The notes: generated by a model not told the origin, from the sequence alone. 64,000 nt of DNA from JAEUIE01 sp047602475 (GCA_047602475.1 JASGHE010000001.1:124001-188000), one strand, 5' to 3'; positions 1 through 9,493 are shown, numbered from the stretch's first letter. Made by a program: numbers and translations.

Positions 1-187
1 AGCGAACACCAATTATCTGCTGATACCGCCTCATCGAAGTGAATTGTTACGAGAGCTGAAGTAGCCAACTATCTAGATGAACTTAATAAGGGTGTCACTG
101 AATAACTCTCATTCAGCATATTATTATTTTCTGGAAATACTGTGACGCGCCAGCCAACTTCGGTGCATATTGCCATAGGAGTCTGAA

Positions 188-1426
188 GTGAACTCAATGG
201 TAAAGCAGCCGACAGCCTTATTGGCTAGTCTACAAACGCAGGGACAAGCGCATTCCATTTCCGATTCTCCGAACGATGGAGAATTGCTGCGGCGGTTCGT
301 GGCCAACCGCGATGAAGCCGCTTTCGCTGGGATGGTGCATCGCCATGGAGTGATGGTTCTGCAAACCTGCCATCGTGTGATTGGTCATGCCGCCGACGCT
401 GAAGATGCCTTTCAAGCAACCTTCCTGGTCCTATTGCGTAAGGCAAACAAAGTTCGGACTTCGGAATCACTGGCACCCTGGCTGCATTCGGTGGCTCATC
501 GATGCGCTTTGGCACAACGGCGGAAACTGGCACGATATCGCCGTAGAGAAACAGCTCTTCAATCGGATGTACAGGTTTCCAGGGAACCGGCGACGGAACG
601 GGATTGGATTCCCTATCTCGACCACGAAATCGAGCGATTGCCAGCAATGCATCGTGATGCGGTAGTGCTCTGCGAATTGCAAGGTAAAGACAGGAAAGAG
701 GCGGCGGTGCTTTTGGGTGTGGCCGAGGGAACTCTTTCCAGCCGACTGGCCAACGCCCGTAAGAAGCTTGCAAAACGCCTTTCCAAGCGAGGGTTGCTCA
801 GCCTTGCTGCATTAGGCTCCTGGGCCGCATTCCATTCTCCCTCGCATGCAGCCGCTTCCGACGCTTTTGTCCAAAAGACTTTGAGCTTGACTGCGACTGG
901 ATTCACGAAGGCTTCACCATCAGTCAGTCCTGCTGTGGAAGCAATTGCCCAAGGAGCGATGAAAAGTATGTTCTTGTCCAAAGCAAAAACGCTCGGTTTT
1001 CTTCTGGCAGGTTACTGCTGCCTGACTACTGGCATCTGGTATCTCGGGGCAACCGAAAAACCAGATATAGATTCCAAGACGCCAACCATCGTTAACCCAT
1101 CTCAACTTTCCAAATCGCTGGATGGTGAGACGTTCGATGGTAAATTGCTGTCAGGCCAATGGGAGACAACTAAGAATGACGGCGTCAAAGTTACTCTGGA
1201 GTTTCTGAAGGAAAACAAGATGGTAGTCAACTATGAATTGAAAGGGCAAATGGTACGGCTGGAAGGCGACTATAAGCTTGAAAAGGATCAATTCACCTGG
1301 TCACTCGTCAGGATAAGTGATGGCCTGAAAGTCGAGCGGCCCCTCAAGATAATCACATTAGCGGAAAAGGAAGCCATCCTTTTAGATGAAAAGAACGAGA
1401 GATTGATGTTCAAGAAACTTCCATAG
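188..1426 (+). CDS. ECF sigma factor with membrane-anchored C-terminal domain
   Basis: A 412-residue extracytoplasmic-function sigma factor. The sigma-2 region lies at about residues 30-97 (AEDAFQATFLVLLRKA is the typical core) and sigma-4 at about 140-200, with the helix-turn-helix around EAAVLLGVAEGTLSSRL. Ordinary ECF factors stop near residue 190. This one continues with a linker, a membrane helix at about 268-288, and a lipocalin-like C-terminal domain at about 310-412 that begins LLSGQWETTK, similar to the TIGR03066/TIGR03067 domains abundant in Gemmata relatives. The likely arrangement is a cytoplasmic sigma part tethered to a periplasmic sensor domain, so no separate anti-sigma factor is seen. 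The start is GTG with AGGAG six bases upstream. A redoxin gene follows 54 bp later on the same strand and may be co-transcribed. Confidence 0.9.
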   Translation: MNSMVKQPTALLASLQTQGQAHSISDSPNDGELLRRFVANRDEAAFAGMVHRHGVMVLQTCHRVIGHAADAEDAFQATFLVLLRKANKVRTSESLAPWLHSVAHRCALAQRRKLARYRRRETALQSDVQVSREPATERDWIPYLDHEIERLPAMHRDAVVLCELQGKDRKEAAVLLGVAEGTLSSRLANARKKLAKRLSKRGLLSLAALGSWAAFHSPSHAAASDAFVQKTLSLTATGFTKASPSVSPAVEAIAQGAMKSMFLSKAKTLGFLLAGYCCLTTGIWYLGATEKPDIDSKTPTIVNPSQLSKSLDGETFDGKLLSGQWETTKNDGVKVTLEFLKENKMVVNYELKGQMVRLEGDYKLEKDQFTWSLVRISDGLKVERPLKIITLAEKEAILLDEKNERLMFKKLP

Positions 1427-1480
1427 CGTAATGCGGCAACTGGCTACTGGCACATCCTGAAAACCATTGGAGATTATCCT

Positions 1481-2647
1481 ATGAAACGATTCTTGCTGTC
1501 AGCGGCGTTACTTGCACTGCCAGGCACGGCTCTTTTGGCTCAGGAGAAAACCAAGAACCCGCCCCAAACAAAATCGAATGATTCTCCCCAGCCTCCGGCG
1601 AAGGGAGAACTAACTCCCCAGGAGAAATTCAAGGCCGCTAAGAAGGCTGTGGTTGCTGCGCAGAACGATGTCAACAATGTGACCGACGAGATTCGGAAAC
1701 GCAAGGAACAGGTCAACCTGGAGAACAAGGAATTCAAGGCAGTCTATGATGTGTATCAGAAGGCAGCCCAGGAAGCACGCAATGCTGCCCAGGAGTTGGT
1801 CAAAGTGGATCCGAAGTCGGATGCCGGCTTCGAGGCGATTACCTTTCCCATGACCATTGGTCGTCCCAAAGCGGAAGGCTTGAAATTGCTGGCAGAACAT
1901 CATGCCGAGAAGAAAGGCATAAGCCGTTCGCTGAATATGCTGACGTATGGCCCCCCAAGCGACGAAGCGGTAAGCCTTCTCGAAAAGATCATCGGCAAAA
2001 ACCCTAACAAGTTGGATCAGGCCCAGGCCCGCTTCATTCTTGCCAGCTTAATCATGAAATCGGGTGAATCAAAATCATACATCCAGATGTTTGAGGAGTT
2101 GGTCAAGGATTTCAAAGATAGTGAAGACAAGGAAGTAAAGAGTATCGTCGCTCGGGCTGAGAGAACACTTTTCGAAATTCGCAGTCTGGCGATAGGCAAA
2201 CCGGTGCCGGATATTGAAGGGGAAGACATCGAAGGAAAGCGCTTCAAGCTCAGCGATTACAAGGGCAAAGTCATCCTGCTCGTTTTCTGGGGGCATTGGT
2301 GTCGACCTTGCGTGGCCATGATTCCACACGAGCGGTCGCTCGTCAAACGTATGGAAGGCAAGCCCTTTGTTCTGCTCGGCGTCAACAGCGATACCGACAG
2401 GGACTTTATCAAGAAAATGAACGAAGAACGCAAAGTGTCCTGGCGTTTCTTCTGGTGTGGTGAGGAAGGCCCATCCGGCCCGATCCCGACGAAATGGAAT
2501 ATCTCGGGCTGGCCGACTATCTACTACATCGATCATAACGGCAACATTGCCGCCAGGGATATCATTGGCGAGAAAGACATGGACTCGATTATCGACAAAT
2601 TAGTCGAAGCCGCTGAGAAGGACCAGAAGGCGGGGGGCAACAAGTAG
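1481..2647 (+). CDS. Secreted TlpA/thioredoxin-like protein
   Basis: A 388-residue exported redoxin. An N-terminal signal peptide (about residues 1-20) is followed by a Pro/Lys-rich linker and a helical segment (about 45-240) of unknown role. The thioredoxin-fold domain of the TlpA/AhpC-TSA type covers about 245-380. The active site reads WCRPC at residues 273-277, so both redox cysteines are present. The cis-Pro loop is probably GWPTIYYID. TlpA-like proteins reduce disulfides in periplasmic proteins; the actual partner is unknown. It sits directly downstream of the ECF sigma factor, which may control it. Confidence 0.88.
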   Translation: MKRFLLSAALLALPGTALLAQEKTKNPPQTKSNDSPQPPAKGELTPQEKFKAAKKAVVAAQNDVNNVTDEIRKRKEQVNLENKEFKAVYDVYQKAAQEARNAAQELVKVDPKSDAGFEAITFPMTIGRPKAEGLKLLAEHHAEKKGISRSLNMLTYGPPSDEAVSLLEKIIGKNPNKLDQAQARFILASLIMKSGESKSYIQMFEELVKDFKDSEDKEVKSIVARAERTLFEIRSLAIGKPVPDIEGEDIEGKRFKLSDYKGKVILLVFWGHWCRPCVAMIPHERSLVKRMEGKPFVLLGVNSDTDRDFIKKMNEERKVSWRFFWCGEEGPSGPIPTKWNISGWPTIYYIDHNGNIAARDIIGEKDMDSIIDKLVEAAEKDQKAGGNK

Positions 2648-2773
2648 CCATCGAAGAAGTGTCTTTCGGCATGATGCCCTGCAATTCAAGGACAATGCTT
2701 ATCACAATACTTGTCTTTCGGTATTCCCTTCAAGTGCCAGGTTGAGGGGAACTGCGTTCATGCCGTAAGTTAA

Positions 2774-2845
2774 TGGGCGTTACTGGATTCGAACCAGTGA
2801 CTTCTACCGTGTGAGGATAGCACTCTACCGCTGAGTTAAACGCCC
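2774..2845 (-). tRNA. tRNA-Val(CAC)
   Basis: Read on the minus strand, the sequence folds into a full cloverleaf. The acceptor GGGCGUU pairs with AACGCCC, the D stem is ACUC/GAGU, the anticodon stem is CUAUC/GGUAG around loop CUCACAC (anticodon CAC), and the T arm is ACUGG-UUCGAAU-CCAGU. The discriminator is A and no CCA is encoded. It decodes GUG valine codons. Confidence 0.95.
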
Positions 2846-2914
2846 TTCAAGCTGACAGCCATCACCTCACAGCTATCAGCCCAAACAAGCGATGAACTTG
2901 TTCTGAGGAACAAA

Positions 2915-2943
2915 GATGAATCCACTCTTGCAGTGGATTCATC
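2915..2943 (-). terminator. Probable terminator hairpin after tatA
   Basis: A perfect 12-bp stem (GATGAATCCACT and its complement) encloses a 5-nt loop. On the minus strand it lies 40 bp past the tatA stop codon and is followed by a short T-rich stretch (TTTGTT). Confidence 0.55.
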
Positions 2944-2950
2944 TGGTCTT

Positions 2951-2981
2951 GCTGATAGCTGACGGCTGATAGCTGAAAGCT
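2951..2981. repeat. Dispersed TCAGC-type intergenic repeat, copy 1
   Basis: A run of imperfect units around AGCTATCAGC/GCTGATAGCT starts immediately after the tatA stop codon. A partial inverted copy (CACAGCTATCAGCCC) lies at about 2867-2882, across the hairpin. A close relative sits at 44064-44094 after another gene. The units can pair with each other and may form 3' stabilising structures; their function is unknown. Confidence 0.5.
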
Positions 2982-2982
2982 A

Positions 2983-3297
2983 TTAGCTCTTAGCTTGATA
3001 GCGTTGCTGACCTTCAGAGTCAACAGGGGCGGGCTCCTGGAACTTGGGAGCTGTAGCGGCGATGCGCTGAGGTGGGGCTGCGGGCTTGGGTGCTTCCGGG
3101 GCCTGGTAGTTGTTGCTGGCCGTATTGACCGATTCCACTTCGTCTTCGATGCCCTTGAGGCCCTTCTTGAACTCCACAATCCCCTTGCCAAGATACCGAC
3201 CGACTTCCGGAAGACGTCGGCCAAACAGAACTACACCCAAACCAAGAATGATCAGGATTTCCATCCAACCGAGTTGGCCGCCGAAGAAGGCTAGCAT
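2983..3297 (-). CDS. tatA: Twin-arginine translocase subunit TatA/TatE family
   Basis: A 104-residue Tat pore-forming subunit. It has one N-terminal membrane helix (about residues 9-24), the conserved FGRRLPEVGRYLGKG hinge and amphipathic helix, then an acidic segment and a Pro/Ala-rich tail. TatA proteins polymerise in the inner membrane to let folded twin-arginine substrates across; these are numerous in planctomycetes. An upstream in-frame ATG exists at 3411, but the ATG at 3297 is preceded by GAGGAGA at a proper distance and begins exactly where family members begin. No tatB or tatC is adjacent. It is divergent from the second ECF sigma factor, with about 320 bp between them that I could not resolve into promoters. 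Confidence 0.93.
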   Translation of the reverse strand: MLAFFGGQLGWMEILIILGLGVVLFGRRLPEVGRYLGKGIVEFKKGLKGIEDEVESVNTASNNYQAPEAPKPAAPPQRIAATAPKFQEPAPVDSEGQQRYQAKS

Positions 3298-3619
3298 AGC
3301 CGATCTCTCCTCAAGGTTCGCAGGCTCGTGGTGTGTCAGGTACGGGTGTGAACAACGGCGAGCAGGCAGGGTCTTTCTTCTAATCTCTAGTATATTTCGC
3401 CGAAGTCCCATAGGGCAAGGTCTTTGTAACCTCCAGACGCCGAAATCCTACCCTGCCTGCTGAATAATTCTCCAATTAGATCATCTTTACTGCCTGGACA
3501 TCTGGTTCCAGCATGATTTAAGCTGAATTTCATTTCTTACGATTTTTTGGGAATGTAGTGCCAAGAGTAGCTCGATGAACACTATGATGGCTAGGAGCAT
3601 TGTCGCGCAGGAGGGAGAA

Positions 3620-4519
3620 ATGTCCCGGACTATCGGCACTTTCAATAGATTCATCACATGGATGCGTCCCGAATCGGATGAATCGCTTCTCCAGCGTTAC
3701 ATCGCTCGCAACGATGAAAATGCCTTTGGCCTGCTCGTCAATCGATACGTCAACCTGGTCTCTTCCGTTTGCAGCAAGACTCTCACCCGCTCCGTTGATG
3801 TCGAAGATGCCTGCCAGGCTACCTTTCTGATCTTGGCTCAACGTGCCCAGGCGATCCGAAAGCAGGATGCCCTTCGTAGCTGGTTGCACGGCGTTGCCAT
3901 TCGAGTCTCCAAAGCCATCCAGCGTCGCCAGGTACGCATGGCTCGCCGTGAACGTGAGAACGCCAACAAGCAGATCGTTGCCTCCCCTGCTGAACTCCTT
4001 GCTGATACCGATCTGCACGACATGATCCGTCATGAAGTGGATCGGCTGCCCGAGCAATATCGCTTGCCTCTGCAACTTTGTTACTGGGATGGCCAATCTC
4101 GTGAACAGATGGCTGCCACCTTAGGTTGGTCAACGGGCCAGGTGAAAGGACAACTCGAACGAGCCAAGCGACGACTCAAGGCCCGCCTCGATCAGCGTGG
4201 CATTCAATTCATGTTGCCGGTGGGTATTGGCCTGACGACGATTGGGCTTGTTACCGTTCTGCCGACCATTGCTCTCGCAGCGACTGCGGCCAAAGCGACG
4301 TCGCAGTTGATGTCCTACTTCATGAGCATCGGCAACCTGTTCGTTCGGGTCTTTCAGGCGACCAAGGGCTTAGGCGTCATCGCCTTCATAGCTGTTGCCA
4401 TGGGATTTGCGCCGCCGATACCGTTCCTGCCGATCTTTCAAGAAGAGCCACAGGTACAGCAGACGGGCGAACTCAATGGTGCTGAAACCATTGAGGATGA
4501 CTTTGAGTTTGATGAGTAA
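3620..4519 (+). CDS. ECF sigma factor with C-terminal membrane segments
   Basis: About 299 residues. Sigma-2 spans roughly residues 18-85 (VEDACQATFLILAQRAQAI) and sigma-4 roughly 115-178 (REQMAATLGWSTGQVKGQLERAKRRL). Two hydrophobic segments follow (about 195-215 and 248-265) before a short acidic tail, so the factor is probably membrane-tethered like the one at the left of the window. The start at 3620 is chosen because AGGAGGG lies four bases upstream; an in-frame ATG at 3575 would add 15 residues but has a poorer ribosome site. The regulon cannot be inferred. Confidence 0.88.
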   Translation: MSRTIGTFNRFITWMRPESDESLLQRYIARNDENAFGLLVNRYVNLVSSVCSKTLTRSVDVEDACQATFLILAQRAQAIRKQDALRSWLHGVAIRVSKAIQRRQVRMARRERENANKQIVASPAELLADTDLHDMIRHEVDRLPEQYRLPLQLCYWDGQSREQMAATLGWSTGQVKGQLERAKRRLKARLDQRGIQFMLPVGIGLTTIGLVTVLPTIALAATAAKATSQLMSYFMSIGNLFVRVFQATKGLGVIAFIAVAMGFAPPIPFLPIFQEEPQVQQTGELNGAETIEDDFEFDE

Positions 4520-4522
4520 CCC

Positions 4523-5443
4523 CTACGCCGCCTGTCGCTCTTCTACTTCATGAATGACATGCACCGGCTTAAATGCCTTCAGGATCCAATATTTCCCCAG
4601 GCACCGTTCGAGCCATTGTTTAGGCAACCAACGGTAACCCCACCAGATTTCCCGGCGACGAATATGCCGTCGCTGCCGACGATGTTCGATAAAGTGCGGC
4701 AGGAACAAACGCTTCAGTTCAGCACTCCCCAGCCCTGCATGAAACGGTCTGGGATTCCGAACCGTCTGCCAACGTCGCGGTCGGGCTGGCACCACTGCCA
4801 CCACTTTACCACCGGGCTTCAGCACCCGGTAGATTTCCTGCACGATCGCAGCCGGGCTGAACATCTCGTGCATGAGGCCATCGAGATGAACCACATCGAC
4901 CGAATTATTATCGAGAGGTATCTGCGTGAACGGCGCATGCAGCGTGCGTACCGCTAACTTTCGCAGAGCAAAGTTCCGTCGAACCAGTTGAAGATCATCC
5001 TGCACGTTGTTGCAGACGATGACCTTGGTGCCGCATCGGGCAAACTGGGCCGCATCTGTGCCGAAGGTCTTGCCTAAGACCAGCAATGTTTCGCCGGCAT
5101 GTTTGCCAAACTCCAGCACACGAGGCAGCCAGCGACCCGGCCCACCGTAGCGAAGTCGCTCCGCTGCCAGAAACCATTGCATGGAGAACGGTTCCACCAT
5201 GTAAGCCGGCGGCCTTCTCCGTCGTGAACTGCGCAGGGCGCTGAGAGTTTCCCGGCGAAACAACGCCAGCACATCGGGGTCATCCGCAGGCAGATGCACC
5301 CACGCTGCCGGTACGCTGGGAAGGCTTGAAGACATGGCAGACTGCTGGATACTAGTCAACGGACCATACCGGGCCGAGGGCCGAGGCTTTCGTAGCGACG
5401 GCACCGGCTGTTCTTCACGCCATATCCACGTCCGTTCCGACAT
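4523..5443 (-). CDS. Class I SAM-dependent methyltransferase
   Basis: A 306-residue protein with a Rossmann methyltransferase core at about residues 105-230. The glycine motif is replaced by VLEFGKHAGETLLVLG, followed by IVCNNVQDD, then the DVVHLDGLMHEM motif and the VLKPGGKVVAVVP signature of the Methyltransf_11 family. The first 80 residues are basic and unassigned; the C-terminus is Arg/Trp-rich. The substrate is unknown. It converges with the ECF sigma gene, ending 3 bp from it. Confidence 0.8.
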   Translation of the reverse strand: MSERTWIWREEQPVPSLRKPRPSARYGPLTSIQQSAMSSSLPSVPAAWVHLPADDPDVLALFRRETLSALRSSRRRRPPAYMVEPFSMQWFLAAERLRYGGPGRWLPRVLEFGKHAGETLLVLGKTFGTDAAQFARCGTKVIVCNNVQDDLQLVRRNFALRKLAVRTLHAPFTQIPLDNNSVDVVHLDGLMHEMFSPAAIVQEIYRVLKPGGKVVAVVPARPRRWQTVRNPRPFHAGLGSAELKRLFLPHFIEHRRQRRHIRRREIWWGYRWLPKQWLERCLGKYWILKAFKPVHVIHEVEERQAA

Positions 5444-5559
5444 GATCCGCTATCCTTGCAGTATCGTCGTCCAGAACGCTGCTCCATAACGCATCCATAG
5501 ACTTTGTCAACATCGTCTTTCATCATTAACAAATTGAATTTGGACTCAAGATTTGATCA

Positions 5560-5591
5560 ACCACCAAGGCTCCTACTTGAGCCTTGGTGGT
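5560..5591 (-). terminator. Strong hairpin, likely terminator of the 5.6-11.7 kb minus-strand genes
   Basis: A perfect 13-bp stem (ACCACCAAGGCTC with its complement) and a 6-nt loop lie 10 bp past the stop codon of the minus-strand gene. There is no clear T tract, so factor-dependent or bidirectional action is possible. Confidence 0.55.
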
Positions 5592-5600
5592 GTCAATGTC

Positions 5601-8600
5601 CTATTTCCCAGCCTTCATCACAGTATCCCCAAACAGCAAGAGTCCCATACCCTCAGGCTTGGGTTTGACTCCAGCGGGCATTGATGCTGCCTGGACACCC
5701 ATCCCAGGGATGATCCGGGTAACATTGGCCGCCCAGACTTCGTTCTCCAGCTTGAGCTTACCCGTCAATTCCACCAACGGAATCGCTACCTCAGCCGTCC
5801 AGCCCTCGGAACCGGGGCAAGCTTCAACGAACCACTTCGGGTTCCAGGTCATGTCGCCGCAGCACTCTTCCATCACACAGCCCCGAGAATCGAACTCCAT
5901 GTGGAAATAGGTCCCGTAATCCCTGTCTATATCGAACAGAAGACTGATTCGATCATAACTGCGCAGATCATCATCCCTCTTACGGGGTTTCACCGGTGCC
6001 AGCACCGGCATGCCCCGTGGTTGCTGGCACTCCACAGCTACATAGAGATAAGTATCATCGAATGCGAACTGTACCGTCGTCTGTTCCGGGCACTCGCCCG
6101 CTGTCGTTTTCAGTGTGGTGGCTGGAACCTTCTTCCAGACAGCATCATCAAGCTTGCCGTCGAGCTTAGGCATCTCGGCGATGCGCACCGCCTGCATGGT
6201 CGGCTTGGTCGGCGTCCCGATACGCTGTTTGAGCCACTGCTCTGCACTGGCAGCCTCGCTCCACACACCCTGACTGTACTTCCATTGGAATGCCGATTGC
6301 ATGAGTTCGCTCTGCTCTTCACGGCCGTCAAGCCGTTGATTAGCAAGTAGGCAGAACTGTAGATCGGGGTCGCCATAGCCCAGCGGATGCAACACCGAAT
6401 AGACTTCACCCGCAGCCAGCGCTCCGCCTGACCATCGTCGCAGTTCAAGTCGGCGGCGCTGTAATATGGTTCGCTGACTCATCAATTGTCGTTCAAAGGC
6501 AGCATCACTCGGATCGCCAAGCTTGCTGGCCGGCGAGCGAAGCACGTAGTCTGTGAAATGCTTCATCTGGCCCGCATCGGCACGGCGACGAATTTCGCTG
6601 CTACCCATCATCATGGTAACGAACCGGCACGATTCAGGAGCCAGTCGGTGGGTCGGGAATAAATCCAGGAGCATGAGATGGCATTCACGAGCCATCGTCC
6701 ATTGGCCCTTTTCTACAAAGTCTTGTGCCTGAGCTGCGATGCGATCACCCTGTGTGATGCGAGCCAGACCGTTGAGGCTATGCTCGAAGTTAATAAAGAA
6801 CCTCCTGGCTTCACCGGCATCGAACATCTTCGCTTGAAAAGGCAACGCCTCCACTCGCTGTTTCTCCGTTGCAGCTTCGAGCAGTTGATAGCGGAGGCTA
6901 TCCACATCCACTATCTCGCGCCGTGCTTGTCCACCATGCCCCAGCGATAGCCCGGCAAAAAGACTAACCCTGGCCTCAGAACCAAAAGGAATGGCAATCC
7001 CCACCAACGGAATTCGACACGCAGAATGATGCAGATCCATGCCGGAAGGCATTTCCGTCCATGCCTTCCACAATGTGTACTCCTCCAGCATTGGCCCACG
7101 GACATAGTGATCGTTCACCAGCGGACGAGCCAGGTTGGCAAAGTCGTTGGCTGAAGCAAAAAGCACTGGGCGAGGCATCTCCAGATGGACGACGCAATCG
7201 GTCGTTCCGCTGGGGCCCTTCCTCGTGAACAGCCGGGCAGGCTGCCAGGGCTGAAGATCAAGTTTGGTGAAATGATCGGGATAGATGTCTGCTCTGCTGC
7301 ACAAGTCACAAGCTTGTCGCAACGCCAGGGCCACCGCAGCACCTGTGGGGCCTCCCGCAGAAAGAGCTTCCGGGGAATCGCAGATCACTACCGAGGGTCG
7401 CCACATGCGGAGAGCCAGCACCATCTGCTCCAATAAATGCTGCTGTTCGGTCAGTTCGACCATCTTGGCTGGCTTCATGTATTGCTGGTAGTCAGCCACC
7501 ACCATCGGCGACAACACTTCACTTGATGTACCACCCACCACACGGACTGCCTGACGCAGTTGATCGCGATCCGATTGCCATCGGCCCGGTTGATGAGTCG
7601 CCTGGACACCGACACACAAATATCCTTGATCGCCACCCACAGCAGCTATCGTTCCCACGGGAATCTGTTGTGCAGAGGATGAGACAAACATTGCAGCACT
7701 GCGGTGCCCTCCTCGGCGGGCCACCTGCCAGGTCTTGCCGCTGTCTTTGGTGAGCAGAATGGTGCCTAACTCGCCGAGTGCATATCCCTGCGTTTCGCTC
7801 ACGAAGCACAGGCCATGCAATGGCATGGGCTGGGAGGTACGCTGAGCCTCCCATGACTTGCCATTATCCCATGAATGGAACACAACCGAACCAGGGCGTC
7901 CTGCTATCCAGACATGACTGCCAAAGCAACACACCGCATTGAAGTCAAGCAACCCCATCAGTTGCTCACGCATTGGCAGTTTGATTATCTCCCAACTTTT
8001 GCCGCCAGTCTGGCGACTGAGCAGCACCGTAGCCTGGGTACCCACCGCCCATACATCGTGGTCCTTACAGGCCATGGCATTCAAACAGACCTTTTCGCAT
8101 CCCCGTATGGGAATAGACAGCACTTGATCTTTTTCAAGTATGCCTACCGACCCGGCAGGCCCCATACCAATAGGCTGTTCCTGAACGAGCGTGCCGGTCG
8201 TCCAACCGTGTGAAGTATCGAGTGCAGGGATGGCTACCCAGGATCGCCCACCGTTCTCGGTACGGAACATCCCACCCGGATTGCCGCCATTGGTATCGCC
8301 GAAGGCGTATCCAAGCTCACCATCGACAAACTTGACCGCCTGTAGCCCAGGCAATTCTCGTTGAATCAGTTTTGTCCAGGTAGCGCCGCCATCACGTGTA
8401 CCAAGGATGACGCCGCCAGTGCCACGGCCATAGGGCAGAACTTCCATCCCGACGGCAAAGCCGATGTATGCATCAACAAATTGCACAGATCGTAGTGAAG
8501 CTCGCACTCCACTGTGCTGAGTCTCGAACGATTCCCATCCATCGAGTGTGTGAAGGATCAAGCCATCATCGCCGACAGCCCAACCCTCTTTCCCATCAAC

Positions 8601-8711
8601 CATGTGCATGGAGTAAAGAGGTGCATCTGCCGTCGCCGGGGCTTCATGAGCTTGAGCCAATCCCAACGTAGTTAAACAGACAACGAAACCAGCCAAACCG
8701 TGGCGCAGCAT
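5601..8711 (-). CDS. Secreted YCF48-like / PIG-L-like / CBM9-like multidomain protein
   Basis: A 1036-residue exported protein. Signal peptide about 1-22. Residues about 35-330 contain repeated YCF48/BNR-type propeller units (EGWAVGDDGLILHT, GYAFGDTNGG, DVWAVGTQATVLLS, GYALGELGTILLT). Residues about 330-500 resemble an LmbE/PIG-L deacetylase in outline (RPSVVICD, then LDLQPWQPARLFTR), but the zinc-binding motifs AHPDDE and GHPDH are not visible (GGPTG stands in their place), so this domain is probably inactive. Residues about 839-1030 match the family-9 carbohydrate-binding-like domain seen in many secreted planctomycete proteins (PKLDGKLDDAVWKK, then DDTYLYVAVEC). A cell-surface or periplasmic binding role is likely; the ligand is unknown. 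It is downstream of queC by 90 bp. Confidence 0.8.
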   Translation of the reverse strand: MLRHGLAGFVVCLTTLGLAQAHEAPATADAPLYSMHMVDGKEGWAVGDDGLILHTLDGWESFETQHSGVRASLRSVQFVDAYIGFAVGMEVLPYGRGTGGVILGTRDGGATWTKLIQRELPGLQAVKFVDGELGYAFGDTNGGNPGGMFRTENGGRSWVAIPALDTSHGWTTGTLVQEQPIGMGPAGSVGILEKDQVLSIPIRGCEKVCLNAMACKDHDVWAVGTQATVLLSRQTGGKSWEIIKLPMREQLMGLLDFNAVCCFGSHVWIAGRPGSVVFHSWDNGKSWEAQRTSQPMPLHGLCFVSETQGYALGELGTILLTKDSGKTWQVARRGGHRSAAMFVSSSAQQIPVGTIAAVGGDQGYLCVGVQATHQPGRWQSDRDQLRQAVRVVGGTSSEVLSPMVVADYQQYMKPAKMVELTEQQHLLEQMVLALRMWRPSVVICDSPEALSAGGPTGAAVALALRQACDLCSRADIYPDHFTKLDLQPWQPARLFTRKGPSGTTDCVVHLEMPRPVLFASANDFANLARPLVNDHYVRGPMLEEYTLWKAWTEMPSGMDLHHSACRIPLVGIAIPFGSEARVSLFAGLSLGHGGQARREIVDVDSLRYQLLEAATEKQRVEALPFQAKMFDAGEARRFFINFEHSLNGLARITQGDRIAAQAQDFVEKGQWTMARECHLMLLDLFPTHRLAPESCRFVTMMMGSSEIRRRADAGQMKHFTDYVLRSPASKLGDPSDAAFERQLMSQRTILQRRRLELRRWSGGALAAGEVYSVLHPLGYGDPDLQFCLLANQRLDGREEQSELMQSAFQWKYSQGVWSEAASAEQWLKQRIGTPTKPTMQAVRIAEMPKLDGKLDDAVWKKVPATTLKTTAGECPEQTTVQFAFDDTYLYVAVECQQPRGMPVLAPVKPRKRDDDLRSYDRISLLFDIDRDYGTYFHMEFDSRGCVMEECCGDMTWNPKWFVEACPGSEGWTAEVAIPLVELTGKLKLENEVWAANVTRIIPGMGVQAASMPAGVKPKPEGMGLLLFGDTVMKAGK

Positions 8712-8801
8712 ACCACCTCCTCCATGAGGTCATACTTAGACGAGCGTATCTCATCCAAATGAGCGATTTTGGTCAAGAGGAATCCTAGAGAGAGTGGCCT
8801 C

Positions 8802-9488
8802 TCAGAAATATCGAGTGGCGTCACTTAAACCACTCTCGACAAACCCTTTACGTCGGATCTGACAACTATCACACCGTCCACAGGCCCTCCCCTCGGAATC
8901 CGCCTGATAACAACTGACGGTGATTCGATAGTCCAAACCAAGTCGGGTACCCGTTAGGATGATGTCGCTCTTGGACATTTTCACCAGCGGAGCATGGATT
9001 CGGAACTGGCCACGACCTTCAACTGCGGCCTGCGTACCCAGATTGGCCAGCCGTTCAAAGGCGGTGAGATACTCCTGTCTGCAATCGGGATAACCACTGT
9101 AATCAACCGCATTGACGCCTACAAAGAGATCGAACGACCCGACAACCTCGGCTAAGCCCAAAGCCAGTGAGAGGAAGACCGTATTACGAGCCGGTACATA
9201 AGTGATGGGTACGCCCTGCCCCATGGCATCCTGGGTACGATCAGTCGGAACCGCAATGTCAGCCGTTAATGCCGAACCGCCGATACTGCGAAGATCAACC
9301 TTCACGACCCGATGGCTGGCGACTCCAAGATTCGCAGCAATGACCTGTGCAGCCTTCAATTCCACCAGATGTCTCTGGCCATAATCAAAGCTAATGGCAT
9401 GACACACATATCCTTCGCTTTTGGCGATAGCCAGCACCGTCGCGCTATCCAGCCCGCCACTGAGTAACACCACCGCCGGCTTAGACAT
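8802..9488 (-). CDS. queC: 7-cyano-7-deazaguanine synthase
   Basis: A 228-residue enzyme that turns 7-carboxy-7-deazaguanine, ammonia and ATP into preQ0 on the way to queuosine. The N-terminal PP-loop is LLSGGLDSATVLA (residues 8-20), followed by SFDYGQRH. The zinc site at the C-terminus is complete: C(x7)CGRCDSC, starting in CYQADSEGRACGRC. Length is normal. No other queuosine genes are nearby. It begins 5 bp after the membrane-protein gene upstream, which suggests translation from one transcript. Confidence 0.97.
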   Translation of the reverse strand: MSKPAVVLLSGGLDSATVLAIAKSEGYVCHAISFDYGQRHLVELKAAQVIAANLGVASHRVVKVDLRSIGGSALTADIAVPTDRTQDAMGQGVPITYVPARNTVFLSLALGLAEVVGSFDLFVGVNAVDYSGYPDCRQEYLTAFERLANLGTQAAVEGRGQFRIHAPLVKMSKSDIILTGTRLGLDYRITVSCYQADSEGRACGRCDSCQIRRKGFVESGLSDATRYF

Positions 9489-9493
9489 CGCTA

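Noticed and set aside
225..773. Long minus-strand open frame of 182 codons inside the first ECF sigma gene
   Set aside because: It is fully antisense to a gene with clear sigma-2 and sigma-4 motifs and has no recognisable product.
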